64,000 nucleotides of DNA, taken from positions 33,378,001-33,442,000 of the forward strand of contig NC_072893.1 of the NCBI RefSeq assembly GCF_027943255.1, written 5' to 3'. Below the pieces are notes generated by a model. It did not search any database, was not told the origin of the DNA, and saw only the letters and a list, made by a program, of their open reading frames with translations. Source of the stretch: Anastrepha obliqua. Its lineage: Eukaryota > Arthropoda > Insecta > Diptera > Tephritidae. The translations under genes and the position numbers were made by a program. Positions within the stretch are counted from its first letter, which is position 1. Every line of letters begins with the position of its first letter. This document shows, piece after piece, positions 21,736 through 32,822 of the stretch.

Positions 21736-22490
21736 AGATGATTTGGAGGGCCAGCCGATGTCGCCTCTTTTTGACACTAGACCTCCCGGGAATTTTCGTT
21801 GCAGAAATTCAATCGTTGCATTCGCAGTGTGGCATCGTCTTGTTGAAACCAGTAACCATCTAAACCTTTCTCACGCATTTGCGGGCAGACATAATGAGCC
21901 AACATCCATCGATATCGGTTTCCATCGACCGTTTCATTTTCTCGCTAAAAATATGACATAATGATGAATTTGGTGCAAATGCCGGCCCAAATAGTTATTT
22001 TCCGGTCATGCAATGGCGTTTAATGGATCTCTTGTGGATTCTCAGTTCCTCAAATGTGGCAATATTGTGTATTCCAAAAATTGGATTCAGTGTGAATCAT
22101 TTGGGCGACTGTTTGGCCATACTCCAAGCGACGTGAATGGTCTGTCGGCAATATCATTTGTGTCAATTGCACTTTATACGGAAACAAATTTAAACCATCC
22201 TTTAAAATGCACCGCATTGTGGTTTCACTGACGCCAAAATGCTGAGCGCGACGACGATACGACACTGTTGGCTTCCTCACTGCCTCAACAAGTTCGTTGG
22301 AAAGTCTTGGTCGCTGATTAACGGCATGTTGACGATCTCCTACTGTGCCGTGCTCAAAACAATTCGACTCCAAACGTCGAATAGTATTGTCAGACGGTGC
22401 CTGCTTGCCGCGATACATTTTGAACGACTATTTTCGATGTATAGCGTCACTATTTCAGCGCGTTGTTTCGGTGTAAAGCGATCTTGATGG
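21736..22490 (-). pseudogene. DD41D-type (rosa-like) transposase relic, copy A
   Basis: The minus strand starts near 22475 with FTPKQRAEIVTLYIENSRS, the N-terminal helix of this transposase group. The intact ORF 22418-22050 follows: QAPSDNTIRRLESNCFEHGT, LSNELVEAVRKP, RRRAQHFGVSETTMRCILKD and LNLFPYKVQLTQ. Broken frames then give WFQQDDAT at about 21837-21814 and RGDIGWPSKSSDLT at the left edge. The first Asp block is missing and the third-Asp block is cut off at 21736. The same order is seen in copy B at 34197. Confidence 0.78.
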
Positions 22491-22739
22491 TTGAATATGC
22501 ACCTAATTGAAGTATTGAAAATATGTATGCTGAAGTCAATCGGTTGGTAAATGAAAAAGTTATTCAGCGTTTACATACCGACATAAAAGTAGGTTCTGAA
22601 GAATTAATAGTTCGATCGTTCGCGGATTACATTGACTCCCACACCATATTGACTCCCAAAAATTTCACATAGTATGTATTTGATAAAATAAGAGTAAAAG
22701 AGTAGCGCATTAAGCCAAAACAGAAAAACTCTTCCCAAG

Positions 22740-23060
22740 TAACTTTTACACTAAATGGAAGAACTTACCTACCCGTTAAGCGCTATAATACAATCATCCC
22801 CCAAAGCTAACGTCAGAAAATATCTCGGAATGCATCTTGACTGCCAGCTCACATAGCCAACCCATATTTTTACTAAACGCAAGCCATTAGGAACCAAAAT
22901 TCGAAGTTTTTATTGGCTGTTAAATCGCAATTCCCATTCGAAAATAAGCTCTCACTATACTCAGCTATCCTAAAACCAGTATGGACATATGGATGGCATA
23001 CAATCCTGGGGTATAGTAGCTAAAAGTACGTTTCCATATGCATTAATTACCAATAAATCC
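22740..23060 (+). pseudogene. Jockey-like reverse transcriptase fragment
   Basis: In changing frames the plus strand gives PVKRYNTIIPQSSNVRKYLG, MHLDCQLT, TKRKPLGTKIRSFYWLLNRN and TSMDIWMAYNPGV. These match the thumb region of Jockey-type proteins, the same region as 17007-17220. Several stops are present. After about 23060 the match ends. Confidence 0.6.
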
Positions 23061-23160
23061 CCAAAATTAATTTACCCGTTCACATATGGCAAATTACTTG
23101 CAAAATTGACAGTCAGCTGTCAATACTGTTGTGAAAGGTTTTTCTTCATAGAAATTATAT

Positions 23161-23304
23161 ATGAGGAAAAAACAAGAAGAAGGAATAGCTAATTTAATTG
23201 CAACATTGGCTGCTAATAATGAACAGTTGGGGGAAATCCGTAAACGACGTTTACTGAGGTTTCAAAAAATTATGGCAGCAATGCGCATGCGAAAGTCGAT
23301 ATAA
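23161..23304 (+). CDS. Short Lys/Arg/Gln-rich ORF, unassigned
   Basis: An ATG at 23161 opens a frame of about 47 codons, MRKKQEEGIANLIATLAANN then EQLGEIRKRRLLRFQK, ending at a stop near 23302. It is strongly charged, helix-prone and unlike its AT-rich surroundings. It could be the C-terminal end of an unidentified element protein or chance. No promoter or family is recognised. Confidence 0.2.
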   Translation: MRKKQEEGIANLIATLAANNEQLGEIRKRRLLRFQKIMAAMRMRKSI

Positions 23305-23309
23305 CATTT

Positions 23310-26225
23310 TTTAATAAGTAATAAGAGGCCAAGCGTTTATAGACACACGCTTTTTTTCTGTTATATGAATGCGTATTTAATAATACCTAACAAATATTTT
23401 ATTATATTAAAATTATGTCTACAAACCTGTTTTCTTTGCCGCCGTCCATGTTTTTTTTTAGTTTTTATTTAGACATTTTTCTTTACACCCGTAAAAATAA
23501 TGATCTATTACACATAAAATACAGGGTTGTATGTCAAAAGGTATCGTTATTATCCAGGATTATATTATAATCTCAGATTTTGGGAGAGAAATTTTTCATG
23601 GCAAATCTCGCTTTTTAATTACGGACTGGGAGTTAAGTAGGAAAAAGTAGGTCATGTATTCTTATGTGAACGTATTATAACTCAAACATCGAAATACTCC
23701 AAAGATTCCAATCGAAAACTATCAGAATTATTATTAGAACTATTCTCACAATAGTTGAAGAAATCAAAAAGTATGTCTCATCACACAATATAAGACATCA
23801 ATCGTACCCAAATCCACTAACTATTGAAATTGCAACCAATCCCATCTCCTTTAACAGATAGAAGAGAAAATCAACAGTAGATCTCGTGCGCTAAAAAGTA
23901 AAAATTGAGGAATGGTTGCACCACTGGGTGCTTTGCGTGCATGTCTCGTAGAGCATCTTAGATTTAAGCATAAACATTTTTAACGATTATTAAACAGATC
24001 GCATTAAATAAGTGGATAATAAAAAAGTTCTTAGAGAGGGGTATGAGCTGATTGAATCTCCTTTGATTACATATTGATATTAAAAAAAATAAAAAATGAA
24101 AACTGTTGGTGCCTGCAAAATAATTAAAAGATCCCTGAAAAGACTCGGCAGGGTGCAAGTAAATTTCTTTCTCATACAAAAGAGGAGTCAACTATACGCA
24201 CTGATGGGTCTAATTATGGAGCAGAATCCATGGTTACCAAATGAATTATTGACAATCCGCTGTATACATCAGTTTTAGAAGAATAATATAGTACGGAACT
24301 TTTCATTTGCCGCTGTCCGGGGTTGAATTCTCTTTCCCTCGAGAAATTGCTAAGGTTCATTGAAAAACCTGTGAAGCTAGCAGACGAATAATAATCTGTT
24401 GCATAATGCCCTTTAAATGATTTCTATGTATTACCTTAATCTCGCACGAGAGTCTTTACAGCGCCACTTGTAACCAAATCACATACATATCGGCTGACAC
24501 TGGAAAAAATTTATTACCGTCCTGTGTTGCTACTAGAAGCGATATAGTATGCCGTTTGAGGTTTTTTTTAAATAGCTCTTTATTTTTAGTTCAGAATATC
24601 ATCTTCATGTATGCATAATTTATCAAAGAATAAAAAAAAAATGTACCCTAGGGGAAGTTAACAAAATTGCCCGAGTGCTTGGAAAAGCTTCGGGTCAACC
24701 ACAACTTCAATTTCAATTCCAATCAACTACCTATGAGTGAATGTCGATCTTAGAGCTCTAAATTTGTATTCGGCTGATAAATTTTTTTCTGAGCTAAACA
24801 GCTTAGGCTTTTCAAACCTCTACATTTCTTTGTCTGGCGCAGGAATAAAAATGAGTGATGATCTGTTGATGTGCACGCAACACCTCTTCGTTGTGAATAG
24901 AACTTAATTGCGCAGGTTCGTTTAAGTGCTCACTTGTCTTGTTCTTTTCCTTTTGCTTCAATAAGAATTAATTGTAATTAAAATATACCGAAATCTAAAA
25001 ATTAGCTACCAACCCAGTTTCTCTAGTGTTTATATGTTAAAGTAAATTTCCATTTAATATTTTTCAGGAATATAATTTAAAACAAATTACAAAGTGAAAT
25101 TGACGCTGGGGTAAAGATAAGCATATCACGAAAAATATTATTTGTATTACTTTTAATCTGTACGCAAGCATAGCCAGATTTAAAGCACTTTTACTACTAC
25201 CTACTCACCACTATCACACACTCAACATGCTTGGCATGAAAATCACGAACTCCTCTCAAATTACACACATTTATGGTTGCACTACAAAATAACTATCATA
25301 ATGAAAGAGCGGTAAGGCGTGGCGTATAAGTAATCCGATTGCAATGTCACTCAGATGTCAAATATAGATGTTGTAAGCGCAAGATAAAATCACATGAATA
25401 TCTACACGTATACATGCACACATGCATATAGCAATTAATATGTATTCAACGCACGTTTGTGTTGTTGGTGCTACGGTCTACGCACACATAACAATAACCC
25501 GTAATTTTTGGAACCAAAATTTAACGGCTGAAAATTGGCGTAGAGCAGGCAAGCAGTTTCCAACTTTCGGTGTGTCAATGGGGCGAGGGTAGGGGTGCAT
25601 AGTGACATGCCTAGCACGCATAGCAATTTGCAATTTTAATTTACACTGTAATTAATCATCGCTCGTACGGTAACTGTTGTGGCGTAAATGGGCAGTAGCA
25701 GGAATTTCGATGAGGAAGAGTAGGGTAGTGTGTGGTGGATAGGCTGGACGTGGAATGAGCAAAATTAAACTGGTGAAATCATCTTTTTAAGTATTGTGCA
25801 TGCATGCAACAATTAAAGTAACATGCAAATGCTAATGAAATGGTTTGTATGTATGTTTCGCTTTTATGTATTTGCGATTGCCCATTCACTTCTGCATTTA
25901 ACTAGAATTGTGCATGCTTGCAGCTTCTTCTTCTTTCAAATACAATGCAAACGACTGAAATTTTAAATTAAGATTTTCACAATGCAGTGCTATTTGATCA
26001 CAAAACCAAAGTGAAAATATTTTAAAATAAAAGGTCGACGATACACTTATACCAATTCCAGAAAACCGGAAAATCTTATGAGCGGAAAATTCAAATTTGG
26101 CGAGCCAAGAAGCACCGAGGGATTTGTAGCTCCTAAAACACTCAGGCGCAAAATCCCAGCGTATTTAAAACTCTGGAAACAAAAAGGCTAGATAGTAAAA
26201 CAGGAAAGGAGAGAAGTAGTAAAAG
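23310..26225. other. Unassigned intergenic sequence
   Basis: Almost 3 kb has no recognisable gene, transposon or structured repeat. Short ORFs near 23964-24278 have no domain. Confidence 0.5.
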
Positions 26226-26229
26226 AAGA

Positions 26230-26560
26230 AGTTGGGATAAAATATAGACAGAAACGGAGATAGTTAGTCCTATGAGAATTTTCTAGATTTTTTGACAAAT
26301 CTGAAAATATCCTTCAGTTTGACAGAACAAATATTAATCGCTATATCGGAATCCAAAATTCCTATCCTTGCATTAGCAAAGACAGGACAATCTCAGAGAA
26401 AATACTCAGTGCATTCCGCCTTCTCAAGACAGCTAAATCGGATCCTCAATGACTCCAATGGTGGTCAAATGCTGACCCTATGGATTGTGTCCTGTAATAA
26501 TACCGATTTTATTTTCAATAGAATTTACGATTTTGGTGGATATCCCCCTAAAAACCACTA
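26230..26560 (-). pseudogene. LOA-like C-terminal fragment (inverted relative of 27690-28110)
   Basis: In changing frames the minus strand reads ITGHNP, then GQHLTTIGVIEDPICLS, a CLEKAECTEYF block and DCPVFANARIGI. This parallels the plus-strand copy at 27834-28022 (GQHMAAMGVIDSPICPSC, CLEDGDTAEHFLCSCPTFSR). Stops and shifts make it dead. The plus-strand ORF over the same bases is not a gene. Confidence 0.6.
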
Positions 26561-26564
26561 AATA

Positions 26565-26830
26565 GTACTGGCCAACTTTGGATCACCCTTCTTGAATATG
26601 GGAAAAATTCTTGTGTTTGGAAATGGGTCATCTATTTTTACTTTTTCGACGATCACGGTATACACCTTTGTCAGCTCTTTTAAGAAATTCTGTGTGGCAG
26701 TTTTTAGTAATTTATATTACTCGCTCCTGCAGGGAGTTTGTTTTGCTTTGATATTTCTCACAACTTCTTCAACTTCCATAATGGTTATTTCTTGGCCGAG
26801 ATAATAAAAAAATATTTGGACAATAGTTAA
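26565..26830 (-). pseudogene. Non-LTR reverse transcriptase fragment (fingers)
   Basis: The minus strand reads EITIMEVEEVVRNIKAKQTP, then TQNFLKELTKVYTVIVE and TRIFPIFKKGDPKLAST. These are the pre-domain of a non-LTR reverse transcriptase (EEVxxxIKxxKxP and PIFKKGD). It sits immediately upstream, in the same orientation, of the LOA-like C-terminal piece at 26230-26560. The two could be ends of one internally deleted element or independent insertions. Confidence 0.6.
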
Positions 26831-26959
26831 GCAAAAACTCCAAGGAAAACAGATGTGGGCATTGAGACGGTTGTCAAGGTAAATTCGGCTCATTGGCTGA
26901 AATTTCAATGCGACTACACAAAATCGCACGCCGGGTACGGCTAGTTTCAAGTAAAATTT

Positions 26960-27685
26960 ACGATTTTACATTTACCCTTTAAGGATAAGATGAACTGAAT
27001 ACAAGAAAGAGTTCACACAAGCACGAATTATGGACCTCAAATGAAAGTAGGTAGAAATTTAAATTTGAATAGAGCTGATACTGGTCAACATAAAAGCGAT
27101 CGTGAATGGCTCAACGCTTGGCACAAAATACAATTTGGCATTGGAAATATAATTTGGAGCATCCGGAGCATTCTTTTGACAGACCAGCAGTTGAATGCAA
27201 GCGTACAGATATTCCGGTATGAATATAAATCAGTTGTAGATACGTAAGTATGCCATGGAGCGTAATTTACGCATATGAAATGAAAAGCGTACACATGTCC
27301 GCGCATATAAAAGCGTGTATGTATTTGTAAGTATATGCCAACAAATAACTAGTCTGGATGTATTTATTGCGTCCCGTTTGTGAATGGAAGCGTAAAAACC
27401 GACAACGGATGAATGCTGCCGTGAAACTGTATTGAAATACATACATACATACACACACATGTTTATGTGATATTACTATTGAAATCCCACAGTAATCAAA
27501 AGTAAAAGAACAGACGAAGACGGACAAATATCGTAATACAGTAAGGCTCACGCATAAATTGCCACGGCACAGCACTGACAGTATTTCCAAATTTTTAAAG
27601 TTTGCTAAGTAATTTTGAAAACCCTAACTTTAAAGCCAAATATTAGTTTGTCAAATTTTATTTAATGCAATAATTGGCCTTAACC
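26960..27685. other. Unassigned intergenic sequence
   Basis: Only a short ACATACATACATACACACAC run (27438-27457) stands out. Overlapping minus-strand ORFs of 76 and 107 codons read through this and have no domain. Confidence 0.45.
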
Positions 27686-27689
27686 CTTT

Positions 27690-28130
27690 CTAGGTATCAA
27701 TTCTGCATTGATTCAACTATGGTTTCACGACTTCATGAGGTCTACCCATATAGGACGTTGGTCTGGGTTGAAATCGGGCAGCGTAGCCAAGTGCTTTGTG
27801 AAAGAACCAAACAGGAAACTAGCGACCTTTCTCCTAAAACTCAGCAGAAAGGACTTGAGAGTACTGGTGGGTGTAATTACAGGGTACAACGCCTCTGGTC
27901 AGCATATGGCTGCCATGGGTGTCATCGACAGCCCGATATGCCCATCCTGTCTTGAGGATGGCGACACTGCAGAGCATTTTCTCTGTAGCTGTCCAACGTT
28001 TTCCAGAATCAGACTTAGGATATAGGGTTGCGATATACTGACTATGGATAGAGTTCATACTCTTCCTCTTCCGGATCTCTTAAGATTCATCAATGAATTC
28101 AATAGATTTGTGGAAGACTGACCTCAAACT
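27690..28130 (+). pseudogene. LOA-like C-terminal fragment
   Basis: The frame 27708-28022 holds GRWSGLKSGSVAKCFVKEPN, FLLKLSRKDLRVLVGVITGY, GQHMAAMGVIDSPICPSC and LEDGDTAEHFLCSCPTFSRI. The C-x2-C...H-x4-C pattern is complete (CPSC, then HFLCSC). Compared with other copies here this domain is the best preserved, with 105 open codons. RNase H and reverse transcriptase are absent. It is followed about 130 bases later by another 3' end of a related family. Confidence 0.72.
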
Positions 28131-28257
28131 AATTTTTCCATCTTACCACTCACATTGTGTCTTTCCCATCTCTATTTTTTGTTCTGAGTGCTGACTTGTC
28201 CAACCCTCCATAAGTCTTATCTAATCTGATCTATATACAATAACAAGCCGAGAGAAA

Positions 28258-28610
28258 AGGGTCAGGATGATTGAGAACATTTCGAATGTCCAGTGGCTTG
28301 TGTCCCGGTCATTGGCTGTTATATAGACACTATTCTAGGCTAGAAGTATTTGTGCATGAATGCTGCAGAAGTTGTAGAAGCGAGGAAGAAACAGTAGAAC
28401 ACTTCCTCTGTAATTGTCTAGCCTTAGCGAGGAGAAGAGCCAGGTTGTTAGCAAAACACCTCTATGGGACTTACGGAACTATCCGGTGTTGAGATAAAAC
28501 CTATCCCTCGCTGCATACCCGTTTTACTCAGTGGTATCACAACGGACCTACATGGTCTAAGTGAGTTGCCTACTCTAAGCTGACTGCCACAAAAACCTAA
28601 CCTACAATTC
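28258..28610 (+). pseudogene. LOA-like C-terminal fragment with 3' UTR
   Basis: The frame starting 28271 gives GHWLLYRHYSRLEVF, then CCRSCRSEEETVEHFLCNCL and ALARRRARLLAKHL. The trailer has GTGGTATCACAACGGACCTA (28532-28551), GTCTAAGTGAGTTG, and ends near AACCTAACCTAC (28601-28612). The same trailer motifs, complemented, occur at 52550-52625 and more weakly at 29105-29170. So at least three 3' ends of one LINE family lie in the window. Confidence 0.72.
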
Positions 28611-28614
28611 AGAC

Positions 28615-29100
28615 CTTTATATTGTATTTCTTTCTCAGAATTACTCATATAAACGTTTTACATCTGACATATTTGATAGACTACAGAAAGAAAAACTACT
28701 CCGTCTGTTCGCGAACTTTTTAACTTTAGATTTTGTTTATATCTAGAAATTTTGTAAATTTTTTTTCAAGTTTTTGCTACTCAAACTTTTAATAATCTTT
28801 GTTTCAGGAATTATATCTCGAAATATATGGATCCTAAGAAACACGTTTGTGCATACAAATTTTAGGGAATGAACCGAAATTTATAAATACATTTTTTAAA
28901 AGTGTCTATTCTTAATTGTTTTTTCTTTTGTAAAACAAAAATTTGTTTTTATTATTTTTTTACCACAAAATAATAATTAAGAGTTTTGCAAGAGTAAAAC
29001 TAATTTTTATTAGAGTTGAATGAATTCTGAATTCTAAAAGTATGTAAGAAACATATTTTTGAGATTTTCTCGAGAAATAAATTTTTGATTTCTTGGCTTT
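28615..29100. other. Unassigned AT-rich sequence
   Basis: No ORF or repeat was recognised between the two LOA-like trailers. Confidence 0.45.
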
Positions 29101-29104
29101 ATGG

Positions 29105-29255
29105 ATAGGTTAGGTTTGGCAGCCGCATCGCACTTACACCACGAAGTAGGTCCGTTGTGAGCTGGACTGGGCTACATTTCCCTTTCCATACTGAACCATC
29201 CTGAGCTTTTGACAAAGCGTAAAAGGTTGTTAATACCTAAAGTGTGTAAATTATC
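29105..29255 (-). mobile_element. LOA-like 3' UTR fragment
   Basis: The plus strand begins ATAGGTTAGGTTTGGCAGCC and holds TAGGTCCGTTGTGAGCTGG. Its complement matches the trailer order of 28530-28612: CACAACGGACCTA, spacer, then AACCTAACC at the end. No coding part is recognisable upstream (to the right). Confidence 0.5.
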
Positions 29256-29314
29256 TATATTCATTAAGAAGTAGGGTCTTAAATATCGGTCCCTGCTTCC
29301 GGCTAGAGTTGGGT

Positions 29315-29997
29315 GGCACCTTTCTGAAAAAATCGACTTTTTTCATGTTATTATAGCTTATACTTTAAAAAATATACTTGCAAATTTTTATATTGAAATT
29401 CGTTGTAGTTTAGACGTTACAGTCGTTTAAAACGAGACCGATTTGGAATACGACGCCCAGGTATAAGCGCGTTAACGGTGTTTTTCTCGAAACTTTTTTT
29501 TCCGAGTTGGCATTGGTAATTTCGCAAAAAGCACTGAACCGATTGATTTGAATTTTAAATAGGTTATTAAGTAGACTTATGGCTCTCGCGGGTAGCAGAA
29601 TTATAATTTTATAAAAATTTTTATATTTTTTTTAAGAGCGAGAACGTGAAAAAATCCTTTTTTTTTTGTTTTTCTAATAAACAGGTAAAATATCTAGGAA
29701 AAAATTTTTGTAAATCTGCTACCCACCATAGCGGCATACATATTTCCTGATGAATAATCGACCGAATGTTTTTTTTTTTCAGACGTACCTGAGCAGCCCA
29801 ATCAATTACGCCAGTGGCATGTGTTACGTCAGGGGAAGCAATTTTTGATTATTATTGCCAATGAAAAAAAAAATATTTTTTTTTTTGTAAATAAAGAATT
29901 GATCTAATGAACAAAAACGATTTTCAAAACGATACCGACTGTTTTTCTTCAATTTTCAACGCCTTCAATTTTCCCGTCTGTAGACCAGAAAGGTGCC
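29315..29997. mobile_element. Unclassified 683-bp element with 12-bp terminal inverted repeats
   Basis: GGCACCTTTCTG at 29315-29326 recurs exactly inverted as CAGAAAGGTGCC at 29986-29997. The interior is AT-rich with long T and A runs, lacks an ORF, and carries TTACGTCA at 29822-29829. Its middle aligns with the AT-rich repeat at 21030-21735. No clear target duplication was found, so the superfamily is unknown. Size, terminal repeats and lack of coding fit a MITE-like element. Confidence 0.55.
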
Positions 29998-29999
29998 TT

Positions 30000-31415
30000 A
30001 AACGCTGGGCAGCTTCTTGTGCTCATCAAACCCTCGTCGGGCAGTTACATTTTTTAACATAATTTTGTATCTATGGGGAATTTTAACAATCGACTTGCAC
30101 AGAAATACATCTTAAACTGTAAAAAATAATACTCTGTAAAAAAAAATCGATGATCATGATTCAAAAATGTGTTATGTATTATCGAATATGGTTAACAACT
30201 CTGTTTCCTTTCACCTGATTGTTATGACAGTGTTCAAAACTCCCATTTGGACACACAAGATTTCAAAGTCAAGAAAAACAAGTACAGCAAGCAAAGCCAG
30301 CCTGCATTGGGCCAGCACCTTTACCTTTGCTTCATGCTGTCGCTCATCAAAATCGCTTCAAAGGTAATTTTAAGTCCGTATTTACTGCGGATTATGTTGT
30401 CAGTTGGCGCGACCGCCTTTCATCTGTTCTTTTTCTTACTCGAAACCTCCAAAAATCTTTCCGAATGAACACAGCCTATCGAGTACTGAGCCATACATGA
30501 AGCCATTGCTTGAAAAAATATTGTGATAAGCTTCCTTTGACCGTTAGTGTATATACCAAATTTTGTACACTCATCCATAAGTACTTACATCTACTGGCTT
30601 CAGCGCTGAAAGGCTGAATAATTAACATTTACAACGTGCGCGGGTTTAAAGCTCATTTGCAGGCGTGAAAAATGGGTATTATCCACAATCGCGTAGCTCT
30701 TACGCATGCAATATAATTTCGTGCGCTCATTCATGGCTTCAGTACTTCAGCGTTTTGTGTCTTCGTGAAATTTAATGCGCTGGAGTTCATTTACATATAC
30801 AATTTATTGAAATTGTAAATGTGCGTAGGTGCATACTCGTACAGATGTATGTAAATATTTTCCAATTTTCATTTAAATTAATGCGTAATTATTGCGTATT
30901 GTGTCGGAGCGTGAGCGGCTTATTTGCTCTTTTATTAAATGCAATACACAGAATGTGGGACATTTTTCGCGCAGAAGATCAATGGGTATGTAAGTAGAAG
31001 TGAATGTACGTGAAAAGGAACTAGTGAGAAATATTTTTAATACCAGATTAAGTGGAAAAATATTATTCGGTAGAAGCTTCTCATATTTCTGCGATATCCT
31101 TTCTGATAAATCTACCAGTGACATCCTTGCTTCAGCAGTACCATTCTGGAGTATAACTCGTATCCTGTGCGAAAGTTACAGACCTTTACATATAACAGTT
31201 TAAGAAACATTTTGTCTCTTTGCTTGCATTGATTTCTTACAGAGCTTGGCAAAATTAAGCTGTTTTTGGGTGCAGGAGTAAATCAAGGTGATTAATATAG
31301 GATTCAGGGTCTGCAAGTAGAACTCTTCTGCTTCATCTCAATTCTGAGAAAATCGGAGTTGAGTTATCTAGAAGTACAGGTTTTAGCATTTATCTGGTTA
31401 CTATGAAACAGCTGA
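30000..31415. other. Unassigned intergenic sequence
   Basis: ORFs at 30167-30468 and 31000-31203 have no recognisable domain. No repeat matches elsewhere in the window were found. Confidence 0.45.
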
Positions 31416-31423
31416 TGTTTTAT

Positions 31424-31660
31424 AGGGTGTTTTAATAAAGCGCAGGTTTTCTTGCACAAGTAAAACACAACAAAATTTGTCAAAACTTTATTTTTGTGGA
31501 TTTCTTGCCTCATCATAGTTTTTAGTCTCTGACATCTATGTAAAATGCCCGCTACAATTCCTCTTACCCCGAAAAAGTATTGGTGTGCATATCAAAGTTT
31601 TCCATGACTTTGTGCCACAATTTGTTGTTTTGTTAACAGGCCACTGTTTCCTAGGTCAAC
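31424..31660 (-). pseudogene. Possible end of a DD41D or Tc1-like transposon
   Basis: TATAGGGTGTTTTAATAAAG at 31422-31441 resembles a TA-flanked transposon end. To its right the minus strand reads LWHKVMENFDMHTNTF (about 31620-31573), similar to the C-terminal ENF helix of the DD41D group. Only this tail is present. Assignment is tentative. Confidence 0.35.
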
Positions 31661-31730
31661 ATGCTCAAAGATTGAATGTACGACTATTGCAGAAGCCGCA
31701 AGATTGAAAAGGAGGAGGAGGAGTCTGACT

Positions 31731-31935
31731 TGTTGTTGTTGTTGTAGCAGTAATAGAAGCCACGTCAGTGTAGAGTATCACATCGGTCATCTTCGTCAGG
31801 CTCATCTAAAGTAGGCCCTGGAAATATGCTGTTTCGACAGGTTATGTGGGAGGGTTCGGAGGGAGAGGGGTGTTAAAGGGTTTTTAAGGGCTTGTGAAAA
31901 GGTGGTTAGTGCCGGACATATGTTTGGTATGTCGT
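31731..31935. repeat. (GTT)n-led repeat, possible LINE trailer
   Basis: Begins TTGTTGTTGTTGTAGCAGTA and continues with GC-richer sequence such as CTGTTTCGACAGGTTATGTG (31831-31850) and GGAGGGAGAGGGG (31858-31870). The GTTGTTGTAGCAG start is the complement of the CTGCTACAACAAC motif ending the 49370-49520 repeat. This suggests two members of related repeats in opposite orientations. Confidence 0.4.
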
Positions 31936-31997
31936 GGACATCTTCTTTGTTACTGTGTAGGCCATGCCACTCGGTTAAGATACTCGTTCTTGAATGA

Positions 31998-32089
31998 TAC
32001 TGATGATCTTAGGGATATAAGTGTCAGACAAATCAATGGATTTGAGTACTGATGATCTTAGGGATATAAGTGTCAGACAAATCAATGGA
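31998..32089 (+). repeat. 49-bp tandem duplication
   Basis: The unit starting TACTGATGATCTTAGGGATA at 31998 is repeated from 32047. The first 43 bases of each copy are identical, so the duplication is recent. It is non-coding and lies between the GTT-led repeat and the foldback. Confidence 0.9.
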
Positions 32090-32313
32090 CTTGCACTTAG
32101 GTTAGGTTAGCCAGGTTGCATGTCTAAGACAAGAAATTCGATGGTCCTAAGGTACATTGAGATACCCGCACGTGATTTCCATCCCACTTAGATCTCTTTA
32201 AGTAGGTTATTTGTCCCTCCATGAGACATTTTGCAAATTTCAAAGATGGAAATCTTCAAAGTAATAATCACCAAGATATTTGGCACGGCTTCTTTGAAGT
32301 GCAGGACATCCCC

Positions 32314-32457
32314 ATTTATATATATCTGACATCTGAGTATGTTCTTCAACCATCCAACAAATTAAAAACGTCTAATGACTTGACTGCTTTTAAAGTCATT
32401 AGAAGTTTTTAATTTGTTGGATGGTTGAATATACTTAGATGTCAGATATATATAAAT
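32314..32457. repeat. Foldback with ~65-bp arms and 11-nt loop
   Basis: Arm 32314-32381 is nearly the exact complement of arm 32393-32457, with loop GACTGCTTTTA (32382-32392). Differences are three substitutions and one 3-nt bulge near 32343-32346. If transcribed from the plus strand, two of the substitutions become G-U pairs. Short ORFs on each strand read the same peptide (LQPSNKLKTSND and IQPSNKLKTSND) because of the inversion. It has no terminal similarity to the transposons nearby and could be a snapback insertion or a hairpin-RNA source. Confidence 0.85.
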
Positions 32458-32822
32458 ATATTTTGGTTTTTGGAACGTAGTCCAAAAAATCAAGAAATAA
32501 ATCCAAAGAAGTGACATTTTTTGTAGTTTGAAGCCAGTAAACTTTATACCACTCAACGCGTAAACGTAAGATGGTTGTGCAAGTTTTTTCCACTTACCTT
32601 CAATGAAATGATAACGAAAATACCGAATATCAATTTTAAAATAAAACATGTAAAAGTTTTGTTTATCTTTTAAATTTTATGGACTAACACTTGGACTGAA
32701 AAGTTCCGGGCCAAACACATATAGTAGATGGCACTAGTTTTATTGCATTCACCTCTTTTTCAGTTAGTATTAACCTTAAAGACAAAATTGCACTGGATCA
32801 CAAAGAATTCCGTGTTTTAATA

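Noticed and set aside
32221..32649. Two small ORFs with similar peptides on opposite strands
   Set aside because: They are both products of the foldback's inverted arms.
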